A DNA stretch of 19,014 nucleotides, from positions 1 to 19,014 of the forward strand of contig DKKL01000034.1 of NCBI GenBank assembly GCA_002455255.1. Reading direction: 5' to 3'. Shown piece by piece: positions 5,177 to 14,400 of the stretch; the stretch's first letter is position 1, and each line of letters opens with the position of its first letter. The notes beneath the pieces were generated by a model. That model searched no databases and was not told the origin of the DNA. It worked only from the letters and a program-made list of their open reading frames with translations. This DNA comes from Candidatus Tepidiaquacellales bacterium UBA6667 (GTDB taxonomy: Bacteria > Bacteroidota > Ignavibacteria > Tepidaquicellales > Tepidaquicellaceae). The position numbers and the translations under genes are program-made.

Positions 5177-6022
5177 ATATATTAGATTTTCGTTTGAAAT
5201 AATTTTATGATTAAAATTTGGTTCACTTGAAAAGTCAGATTTTTCATTGGATTTATTTTGAGTGTTATATTCCAAATCATCGTCATCTTCTTCTTCATCA
5301 TCCTCATCACCCTCTTCATTATTATTAAAATTTAAATGAGTATCAGAATAATCTTCAAAGGGAATACTGCCATAGTTATGACTGCCATTACTTCTTTTCA
5401 GTAACGGATTATAAGTAATACTTTTTTTATTGTTTTCATCCTCGTCAGAGATAGGAAGATTATTATCAGGAAGCAGGGGTTTAAATTTATGGTAATAAAT
5501 TTGTTCAGGGGTTAGATTTTCAGAGTCGTCGGCAGATTGAGATGAAGAAATTTCCGGGTTAGAAACATTTTTATTACTATTAATTTCCAAGTCAGCGGAT
5601 TTTTCGAGATTTTCAATAACATCAAGATATTTCAGGTCAAAGTGTTCATCAATATTAAAATCGTCATCAAAGATTTTAAGTGAAAAATCCTTTTCAAATT
5701 TATTTATTTTATCGAGGATAGAATATTTCATTCTTAAAAGGATTTCTCTTTCGGCTAAAGTTTTTTCATAGTTATTTGCATCATTATCGAGTTGATAAAA
5801 ATCTTTAACAAGAAGTTCGAGTTTGTTTTTTTCAGAGATGAAGATGGATTCTTTAAGAGATTCGAGATGGATTTTTTGCAGGTCAGAGAGAATTTTTTGA
5901 TGTTCCTTAGCCCATCTGATGAGCGTCCACTTACTAACTCTAAGGTATTTTGCAATTTTTGAGAAGGAGTAGCCGGCACCTCTAAGTTTAATGAATTTGA
6001 GTTTTGTGTTTGGGTTTTTCAT
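5174..6022 (-). CDS. HTH protein with coiled coil and acidic low-complexity tail
   Basis: The product is 282 aa from an ATG at 6022. Residues about 8-45 form a helix-turn-helix: 'LRGAGYSFSKIAKYLRVSKW' then TLIRW, like HTH_23/homeodomain-like or small-terminase DNA-binding heads. Residues about 45-115 are a charged helix likely to form a coiled coil. The remaining half is Asn/Ser/Glu/Asp-rich and disordered, with a run of about 16 almost purely acidic residues near 236-251. The body of the gene is AT-rich like its surroundings. It could regulate itself or its neighbours, or be a remnant of a phage packaging or regulatory gene. The acidic tail resembles a DNA-mimic or histone-like partner surface, but that is speculation. 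Its stop lies inside a direct repeat, so the natural C-terminus may be lost. Confidence 0.6.
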   Translation of the reverse strand: MKNPNTKLKFIKLRGAGYSFSKIAKYLRVSKWTLIRWAKEHQKILSDLQKIHLESLKESIFISEKNKLELLVKDFYQLDNDANNYEKTLAEREILLRMKYSILDKINKFEKDFSLKIFDDDFNIDEHFDLKYLDVIENLEKSADLEINSNKNVSNPEISSSQSADDSENLTPEQIYYHKFKPLLPDNNLPISDEDENNKKSITYNPLLKRSNGSHNYGSIPFEDYSDTHLNFNNNEEGDEDDEEEDDDDLEYNTQNKSNEKSDFSSEPNFNHKIISNENLIY

Positions 6023-6104
6023 AGGATTTGTATTTAGTTATTAAATAAGTTTATAGGTTTAGTTTGACAGGAATTTTTTGGCAAATAGAGTATAAAGATT
6101 ATTA

Positions 6105-6127
6105 ATCTGAGAATAATTATCTCAGAT
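6105..6127. promoter_or_regulatory. Dyad-symmetric candidate operator upstream of the HTH gene
   Basis: Perfect 8-bp arms ATCTGAGA and TCTCAGAT flank a 7-base AT centre, 83 bp upstream of the 5174-6022 start. The length and symmetry fit a dimeric helix-turn-helix operator. It lies in the 273-bp gap 6023-6295, where I see no gene. Confidence 0.4.
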
Positions 6128-6233
6128 AATGCACATACAAAGATACTAAAAGTTGAGAAAATAGTTTGGTAAGAAGAAGATGTAAGGAGAAGAAAAGATG
6201 TTTAGGGAAAGGGTGAAATTGTTAAATTGATTA

Positions 6234-6287
6234 GTATTGTATTTTCTTTAATTCAGAGATTTATTCAATCAAATAAAAATACAATAC
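6234..6287 (-). terminator. AT-rich inverted repeat just after the Druantia-like operon
   Basis: A perfect 12-bp inverted repeat (GTATTGTATTTT at 6234-6245 with AAAATACAATAC at 6276-6287) surrounds a 30-base loop, nine bases past the methyltransferase stop at 6296. It could end the operon transcript or be a protein-binding site. It has few G-C pairs and a long loop, so a terminator role is uncertain. Confidence 0.35.
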
Positions 6288-6295
6288 AATTTACT

Positions 6296-7426
6296 TTAAA
6301 ATGAAATTAATTTATAATTTATTAAATAATTTTTAACGGCATTAGCAATTGCTTCTGCAAGTGGGACAGGAACACCATTTCCGATCATTTTGAATTTTTT
6401 TGAAAGAGGTAAATCAGATGGTAAAACATAACTATCATCAACACCTTGAATGCGTAAAGTCTCACGAACGGATAAACGCCTGTGCTTATAAGGATGTAAA
6501 TGAACTTCATTGTTACCATAACAAGCAGTCGGGCTGTATTTAAAACGGTGTAATCGTTTAAATGAAGGTCGGTTTGTTTCACCCTCACCAATTTTAGCTA
6601 ACTCTTTTACATTCACATACAATTTAAAAAACTCATTTGAGTTTGGAGTCTGTTTCATTTTACGGAATGGAATTAAGCAACTTTCAACACATAATTCAAG
6701 AGGCAATTCTTTTGGCTTCTTTAATTTCTTTCCAAATTCAACCACAGTTGCCCATTTGTATTTTTTCGCTGCACCATAGTATTTATTGTTCACAGGAAAA
6801 GTGAACCCATCGCCTAGTGATTTTTTTATTATATCCTCGTCAAGTTTGTCTTTAAGAAGACCAATAAAGAAAACTCTTTCTCTATGTTGTGGAACGCCAA
6901 AGTCCAAAGCGTTTAATGTTTTGTGGTCAACAAAGTATTTTTTCTCAACTCGTTTTAATAGTTTTTCCAAGTGTTCTTTTGATGATTTACTTTTTGTCAA
7001 GCCAGTCACATTCTCCATTACGAAAAAGGTCGGCAATAAGTCAAGAATTCTATCAAAAAAAACAATCGTAAGCTTGCCTCTTTCCCCATTGAACCCTTCC
7101 ATGTTCCCATTGATAGTAAAATCCTGACAAGGTGGTCCACCTATGATTCCAAAATCTTCGGGCTTTCCCTCTGGAAATGCTTCCGAAACTATTGTATCAG
7201 CACTCACTTCTGTGATTGACTTCTTATTGAAAATTTCTGCCTTGATTCCGTTGCCTCTTGCTTTTCTCCATGAGGTAATACCAGCTTCGTGAAGTTTTAC
7301 AAATACTTCGTCAACTTCATTTGTCCAAACAATTTCAAAACCTGCTTTCTCAAAACCCATGTCCATGAATCCACCACCGGAGTAGAATGAGAGAATTGGA
7401 ATTTTCTGTTCGTGATGGTTATTCAT
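6296..7426 (-). CDS. druM: C5-cytosine DNA methyltransferase (Druantia type II DruM-like)
   Basis: The product is 376 aa, the normal length for a Dcm/HhaI-type enzyme that moves a methyl group from S-adenosylmethionine to carbon 5 of cytosine. The motifs are in canonical order: motif I 'FYSGGGFMDMGFEKAGF' (14-30), motif IV 'GGPPCQDF' with catalytic Cys near 100, motif VI 'MENV' (137-140), motif VIII 'QHRERVFFIG' (180-189), a motif IX-like 'RRLSVRETLRIQG', and motif X 'GNGVPVPLAEAIANAV' near the end. The variable target-recognition region (about 200-310) is short. All catalytic parts are present, so it should be active. It is the last gene of a four-gene operon and overlaps the nuclease gene by 8 bases. 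With a giant DUF1998 helicase in the same operon, it most likely marks self DNA for a Druantia type II system. A stand-alone restriction-modification methylase is the alternative. Confidence 0.8.
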   Translation of the reverse strand: MNNHHEQKIPILSFYSGGGFMDMGFEKAGFEIVWTNEVDEVFVKLHEAGITSWRKARGNGIKAEIFNKKSITEVSADTIVSEAFPEGKPEDFGIIGGPPCQDFTINGNMEGFNGERGKLTIVFFDRILDLLPTFFVMENVTGLTKSKSSKEHLEKLLKRVEKKYFVDHKTLNALDFGVPQHRERVFFIGLLKDKLDEDIIKKSLGDGFTFPVNNKYYGAAKKYKWATVVEFGKKLKKPKELPLELCVESCLIPFRKMKQTPNSNEFFKLYVNVKELAKIGEGETNRPSFKRLHRFKYSPTACYGNNEVHLHPYKHRRLSVRETLRIQGVDDSYVLPSDLPLSKKFKMIGNGVPVPLAEAIANAVKNYLINYKLISF

Positions 7427-8489
7427 AAATCATTGTTGTCTTTGTAGCAGAGAAAACAAACTCGGTTGCTTCTTTCCGCAAATTGTAAATGCTTATTTGT
7501 TTACTTCTGCTATCATTTAGTTCATCGTATTTTTCAGAGGGAAAACTTGTAACGGTCAATTGTATCTCTTCACTTTGTAAAAACACACTCACATTTCCGT
7601 TTTGATACTTCACAACATTCATTACTGAACCTGAAACATCATTAAAGGAGTAGTCAGTTTCAAGTTGTTTCAGGAAAAAGGAGCAAGCCGGTCTGTATAA
7701 ACAATACTTGCAATTTGCATCTGTTGGATTCGCTGCAAATGTTCTTTTGCCGATACTTTCATTTGTAGAGTGAAGTAATTTTTTCGCCTCATCAAAGGTA
7801 GAATTACATTCTGACTGTGAGAAGAAAACAGAGAACTTTTGCTTGGCTAAATCAACCAAACTCAATGCGGTTGGAAATCTGCCGGTGTTTTCATAATACA
7901 GGTAAGCATAGAGTTTAAGTTGCTCTTTGTATTCTTCTTTTACCTCTGAAAATGTTTCTCCGGCATCATCCAAAACATCTTGGGTAATTGCTCCTGTTTT
8001 GAAATCAATTATCTCGGCTTCTTCTCCGGCTTCAATCACCAAATCAATTTTACCTGCAATCAATTTGTCTTTTGATTCAAACCATTTTTCAGAATGATAC
8101 TTCACACTACTTGCTTTTGGCGATTGCTCTAACAAAGCCCTTAAATGTTTTTTAAGCAAGATTTTTTTCATACCGAAATCCTTCACATTCTTTTGAAGCG
8201 GAATAAAAAAATCATATCCTTGCTTCTGCAAATTTTCTTCCACTGCTTTTACTTGTTCGTCAAACATTCTGTTGAAGTCTTCTTCGTTTCTCTCTGCACC
8301 TTTTGAAATCAATTCAAGCATTTTGTGAAGCACTGTTCCGAAATAAGCATTAGGCGAAATCGGTAACAATGGTTTCTTTCCAAACGCTTCTGCCAATAAG
8401 GATTTGTAAGCACAATTTTTCATTGAATAAAATTGGCTTGGGGAAATCCTGTTGATTTTCCTGAATTCTATTTTGCCAACTTGATTCAT
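7419..8489 (-). CDS. Cas4/AddB-type Fe-S PD-(D/E)XK nuclease (operon partner, DruG candidate)
   Basis: The product is 356 aa. It carries the RecB-family PD-(D/E)XK signature: His55 in 'GTVLHKML', Asp149 in 'AGKIDL', Asp162 and Lys164 in 'IIDFKTG', and a QxxxY motif in 'QLKLYAYLY' (about 190-194). Four cysteines match the iron-sulfur fastening of Cas4 and AddB nucleases: one N-terminal (Cys26 in 'MKNCAYKS') and three C-terminal in C-x2-C-x5-C (about 260, 263, 269, 'CKYCLYRPAC'). It is therefore probably an active DNA exo/endonuclease. A C-terminal extension of about 80 residues looks beta-rich. Its start overlaps the helicase stop by one base and its end overlaps the methylase by 8. It is the most likely DNA-cutting subunit of the system. 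I match it to DruG only by elimination, so no symbol is given. Confidence 0.75.
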   Translation of the reverse strand: MNQVGKIEFRKINRISPSQFYSMKNCAYKSLLAEAFGKKPLLPISPNAYFGTVLHKMLELISKGAERNEEDFNRMFDEQVKAVEENLQKQGYDFFIPLQKNVKDFGMKKILLKKHLRALLEQSPKASSVKYHSEKWFESKDKLIAGKIDLVIEAGEEAEIIDFKTGAITQDVLDDAGETFSEVKEEYKEQLKLYAYLYYENTGRFPTALSLVDLAKQKFSVFFSQSECNSTFDEAKKLLHSTNESIGKRTFAANPTDANCKYCLYRPACSFFLKQLETDYSFNDVSGSVMNVVKYQNGNVSVFLQSEEIQLTVTSFPSEKYDELNDSRSKQISIYNLRKEATEFVFSATKTTMIYE

Positions 8490-11400
8490 TACCTACTAAC
8501 TAATTTTTCGTAGCACCATCCAGGTCTCCGGTGCAAGTTGAATGTGTCAATGATACTTACCGTTCCATTTCTGCTACTTGCATATTCATCTATCTCTGCT
8601 TTTACTTCTACCAACCAATTCGCTTCCCTGATATTTCTCAAATCCCAAAACGGATGAACAAGCATGATTACATTTTTCTGATTCCTTCCGAACTTGATTA
8701 CAGGCAAACCATTTATCTCACTCAAATGAGTGAAACCAAAGCTTTGAGCAAAACTGTTTCTTAATTCTATTGCAAATGCAAGCCAATCTCTCAACTCAAC
8801 ATACTGATTGAAGTTTCCGTCTGTGCCACAAACAAAATTTGAATCACTTAAAACACGCATCATTGCAACACCTAATCTCCAATCAAGCAAACTGTGATAG
8901 TTCATGTTCCGGTAAACTTTTAAGCAATCGTAACATGCATCCTTGCACCTGCCAATGTGTGAGTGGGAATGAATCTTCCCTAAGTAATTATTTGGGTCAG
9001 GTGGATTCATTGTTTCCGTGAGAATGTTTTGGAAGTTGTTGTATAAGTATCTCACGAACCCTGAACCGTTAGGCAATTCATCTGTCAAAATAATTTCTGC
9101 AATTCTTCTGTCAGTTCCATCATCAAGATTTTTCATTGCGATGTCAGCAATTTCAATTTCAGTCGGGTCAACATCAAGTTTGTCTGCCAAAATTCTTTGA
9201 AGTAGAAACGCTGCTGAATAATATCCTGAACGGACTCCATTTGATTGTGCTTTGATATGAGGCAAATCAGTTTCCCTTGAAAACATATTCAAGTCAAGTT
9301 CCAATGTAACGCTTGCCGGGGCAATTCGAAATATTTCGGTTTTCTTGCTGCTTGCTATAGCAATTTGCTCATCAACACCTTCTGCATTTGGTTGAATAAA
9401 AATTGAATACCCATTTCCATTTGAGTTTACTGCTAAATCATTCAACAGCCACTGGTCGTTAAACCAAAATCCAATTACTGAATTGAAAGGAAACAGGTTT
9501 TTCGTGTTGTAAAGTTTTCCAGTGAAATATCTGTCAGAGTTTGTGTTCACTCTCCAAGTAACATCTTTGTCGCTAATGATTAAATCAGCATTGCTTACAA
9601 CTTGATGCTGGTCTGGATTTGCAGGGTCGTTTACTTTCTCTGCAAAGATTGGTGGTCGTGAAAGAAGAAATTCCGAATCGTCTTTAGAATCGCTGCCGGA
9701 TGAAAGATTTGTTCTGTATGCTCTCGGTGATTTGAGTTTGACAGGTCTTTGATACTTGTCAGGATTTATTTCTCCGCAATTAGGGCAACTGTCAAACTGA
9801 TTTTGATTTTCTAATTCTGTTTTCCTGTCCTCTGAATAAGTCTCAAAAAATCCGCAAGCCCTGCATCGCACAAACCAACGGTTCATTGAGAAAGGTTGTT
9901 TCCTTGCATTCGTTACTGTTTCATTTCCGTTTATTCTTGTGTTGATGATGTCACTTGTGAAACCAATTACCTGATGAATCGCTTTGTCTTTTGTTTTCTG
10001 TGCTCCCGGGGCAAACTCATAAATTGCCATTGACTGTGCTCTGTCAATTGAAAGCGGTTCAAGATGTTTGCTGATACCGTGATATAAATTTCTGATTGTT
10101 GTTGGCATTCCGAACATTGGGAGAATTCCACCTTCGGCTAATTTTTCTGAAACATCAGTTGTTGCAATTTCTTCGTTGTTGATTACACTTTGTGCTTTTT
10201 CAATCAAACCATTTGCTGTTGTGTCGCTAATCCAATTGATAAAATCATTTCGCTTTGAACTCAACTGCGGTGTTATCAAAGCATCTACTGTTTCTTCAAT
10301 TTTGTTTCTGTTGTTAGTAATCCAGTGAATGACTTGTGCTTTGTAGTCAATCCAATTTACCTGAACATCTCCAATGTTTCCAAACTCACCGTGAACACTT
10401 GACTTTTCATCAGCGGTAATGTCAATGGCTTCATCAATATATGCCTTTCTGAAAATTTCTTTTGCCAGCAGTCGTTTGAAAATTCTTTCCTGATTCATTG
10501 TCAGGAATGGAATAGGTGGTGAATCACCAGTTATCTTATGAGGATTTGAAAAATAAAATTCGTCATGGCTTCTACCTCTGCAAAAAGTCAGAATCACTGA
10601 ATATGCTTGCCCTCTCCGTCCAGCCCGTCCAACTCTTTGTTGATAGTTGAATCTTTGCGGTGGCATATTTCCCAACATCACTGCTTGCAATGCTCCGATG
10701 TCAACACCAACTTCAAGTGTTGTTGTTACACTTAATAAGTCAATCGTTTTTACCTGCCTCATTCCTTCATCCGGCAAAATGATATTTCTGAAATGCCTTT
10801 GCCTTTCAAACTGGTCGTCTGTTTGTCCGGTAAGTTCTTCGCAATGCAAACGGATTGGTTGCCGTTTCTCCTTGATAGCATTGTATGAGAGATAATTTTC
10901 TTCCCAAATGTTATCGCACACATCGTCTGCTTGTGCTTGTAATGGTGTCGCTGAATATGTGCAAATGCCTCCGCTAAAGTGCAAGTGTGGTCTGCTTCCC
11001 CTTGTGCTTGTCCATACAGGGTCGGTTGCCCGTGAAACTTTGATAAAAAGATTTTCAATTTGAATTCCTGTGTTGCCTGTCAGCAAGCCGCTTGCTGAAA
11101 GTGTTGTGAAAACCGCATCACCAATTTCTGCTTCTTGTTTTGAATATCTGTCTGCAACCTGACGGATATATTTTTTCACTTCTCCGGGGAGTTCCCTGTA
11201 TGCAGTGTAGTTGAATGGATTGGTGTCGTCAACTTTGTTGTGCTTCCACTTGTCTCCTAAAATTCTGATTGTGGAATTTACAATTTGTAAAAATTCATCC
11301 CTTGCTATTGCAATGGCTGCCGATTGGTCTGTGATTACTTGCAAGTCAGGATTGATACTTACATAACCCAATGCGGAAGATTCAAACGAATAGAAAAGAG

Positions 11401-14400
11401 AACCGAAAAACATTGAAGCAAGATTTGTGTAAGTGCCGGTTCTGATTTCATCAATGAATCCGTCACTGATTCCGGCTCTCCATTCCTCCCTCTCAAAATT
11501 TATCAACTCATACCAAGGAATAAATCTTCCATCATGCAACCAAGATTGAATTGAAATGTCATTGCCTCCTGGATTGATTCCTAATTCTGAAAATCTTTTT
11601 ATGAGTGGTGCAAGATTCAATGAGTTTGAAATGTGAACCAACTCTCTCACATTTATTAGCAATGAACGGTATTCATTCAACTTTGCAATTGCATCTTCCT
11701 TTTCTCTTAACCGGTTTGTATTTGTTCCGGTATAGTTTGATTTTTCAATCAGGTATTCTACTTCATCAGAAATTGGTTGCGATTGCTGCCGGAGTTCCGC
11801 TTGCCTTGCTGTGTCGCCACTATCAAAAGCATTTACAATTTGAAAACGCAACATCAGATTTGTGTGCAACTCATTCACTAAAATTTCCCGCATCAAATCT
11901 GTGAAGTGATTTCTTTCAATGCCGTTTGCAATTTGTGCGGCATCCTCACGGCTGTCAGAGAACACAACTAACTTTCTTTCGGCTTCGTTGTTTGGAAGTT
12001 GATACATCAACTCCTTTGCAAACATTTGTGTTGTCTTGGCGAAACCGGTTCTGAAACCTCTGATGGAAGTTACTTTGGATTTTCTTGAATCGTTTCTCCG
12101 TCTTTGATTATTCAAACCACAACACGGGCAAACATTTGGCAATGCCCTATGAGTTTCTGTTGTGTTAATGTTTCCGTTTGCATCAGGAAATGCAATATCA
12201 CGACCAGAATTATTCAGAGTGATTGTGAAGTAGAAACCTTTTATCCAATTGATTGAATCTTCGTTTGCTTTGTCATGTGAATAATCAATGTCGCCTGAAA
12301 TGCTGTTGAGTGATGCTTCAATCCAATTCGCTTCATAGTCGCTTTGGTTAAATCCGTTCACTGTTGTTTGCCTCCAATAGTCAACTGGAATTCCGTGTTC
12401 CCTGTCATGCTTAGTAAACTCTTGATTTCCGCAAGCCCAAAAAACTGCAAACTCTTGATAACTTCTTTTCTCAACAAGTTTTGCCGGTGTCTTTTCTGGA
12501 ATGCCCTCAATGTTCGGGCTTATTGGTAGCAATTCAAAAGAGTGATTGCCTGATTCATTTCTTGTTACCAACCGGCTTCCACCAAACAAAGTTGTTCCGC
12601 AATTATCACAATAGAGTAATTCCAAAACCCTGTTGCCTCTCTCTGAATTTATTCTTGTTGTTGAATAAAGTTTTCCGGCTGTCCGTTCTCCATCTGCAAA
12701 AGTTGTGTTGTCAATGTCATCTGCTTTTACTGATGCCCAAACCCCTTCAATGTTTCTAAAGAAGTAATGAAATCTGAACCGCGGTAATTTTCTTTCATCA
12801 GGAATTGCATCTGCAACTGTTCTGAATTCCGGTTCATCCAACATTGCTCTTGCAATGAGTAATCCCCGCAAAGCATTTTGTAAATCTTCTTTGTTGGTTG
12901 TGGTTTCAAAAATTGTTTCCGCAAAATATTTTCCTGTTGCATCATCACCGTTTGCTTGGATTGAACAAACTGCTTTGTAATCGCTACAAGGCGAATACAA
13001 TCTTTCTTTCAGTTGGAACGAAGGATTTGTAATTACTGAAAGCAATTTTGAAATTCCGTTTCCGGTTTGAGGCAAACCAAAAGTTATTGCAAGTTCTGTT
13101 GCTACTGCTTCGCAAGTTGCAATGAAAGTTGCATCAGCAATATTTCCTTTTGCATCGGAAAATTTTTCAGAAATTTCTTGGAACGGATTAACCGGAAGTT
13201 TTCTTCCGTTATCAGGAAAAGCAGTAACAGGATTATTTCTTCCTTCAATCAGTTTGAACTTTTGGTCAAAGTGTGTTTGGCTAACTCCGAAAAAATCACA
13301 AACAAAATTTTTGCTGTCGTTGTCCCCCACTTCAAGTGATGCACTGGATGCAAGTATGCGTAATTGTGGATGATGCGAATGCAAGCCCAATCGGTTAAGC
13401 ACAAGTTTGAGCAGGTATGCTACCTCTGTGCCTTGCGTTCCCCTGTATAAGTGTAACTCGTCAATGATTAAATGGAAAATTCTGTTTGGCTTTTCTGCTT
13501 CTCTTTGTTCTTCCGGTAAATCTTCGCAAGCCAACCACTGTTTTGTTTCGTCAAAAATGCCTTTGTCAATATCACGCATGAGCATGATGCTTAACATGGA
13601 ATAATTTGTAATGAGAATATCAGGCGGTGCAACTTGCATATCAAAACGGCATCTCATTTCAGCACCGTCTAACCTTTGAAAAAATGACTTCAAATCTTTC
13701 GCTTCGCTTCCTGTTTTTCCTGTTGCCTGAATGTATTGTGCAACACGGTTTGCATCAATTTCAATTTGCTGCAACTGTTCTTTAAGTTTCATTACCTTTT
13801 TCTCAAGGTATTTTCTGTCAATCGTTCCATCCTCCTTGTTTTTCTTGAAAGTTCCCGCAATTGGTGAACTGCCGTTGTATCTGCCGAAATAAATTGCATT
13901 ACCGTTTGCGTTTGTGTTTAGCCATTGTCTTGTGTCGTCTGAATCAAGTGCTTTTCTTAATCGGCTCATTTGGTCTTCAACCAATGCGTTCATCGGATAA
14001 AGAATCAATGCTCTTACTCCGGCTTTTCTTCTTTCGTGTTGCCGTTGTCTTGCTGCATCACTCAAAGTAAAGTTTGATGTGTTTACTAATTGAGTTGAAG
14101 TAAGTCCTCCGTCTGCTCTTTCTTTCCACCAAGTATTTACAGTTGCCGGTTTAGCATAAGGTGTTTGCCAATTCGCAAACTCTTTTGCAAGCTGTGCAAA
14201 CAGAGGCAGTAAAAAGGATTCTGTTTTTCCTGAACCAGTTCCAGAAGTGATGATACAATTGTTTCCTTCCAATGCTTGCTTCAACATTTCCGCTTGATGT
14301 GAATGCAGTTTGATTCCGGCAGGAAACAAACCGGTCTTTACAAGTTCTTTGAAAGTGTTGGCTTCATTCGTGTTGAGTGCATATCCTAAATCTGCAAGTG

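Noticed and set aside
5174..6022. Terminase small subunit of the phage
   Set aside because: The HTH head would fit, but the gene is on the opposite strand, has no large-terminase partner and ends in a disordered acidic tail.
6296..8489. Ordinary type II restriction-modification pair (methylase plus nuclease)
   Set aside because: The nuclease is a RecB/Cas4-type Fe-S enzyme, not a typical site-specific restriction enzyme, and both genes are fused by overlaps to the giant helicase gene.
7419..8489. CRISPR-Cas4 and an accompanying CRISPR array
   Set aside because: No cas1, cas2 or repeat-spacer array is visible anywhere in the window.
8531..14070. Many plus-strand frames of 60-99 codons opposite the helicase
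   Set aside because: They are shadows of the real leftward coding frame, lack ribosome binding sites and show no domain features.
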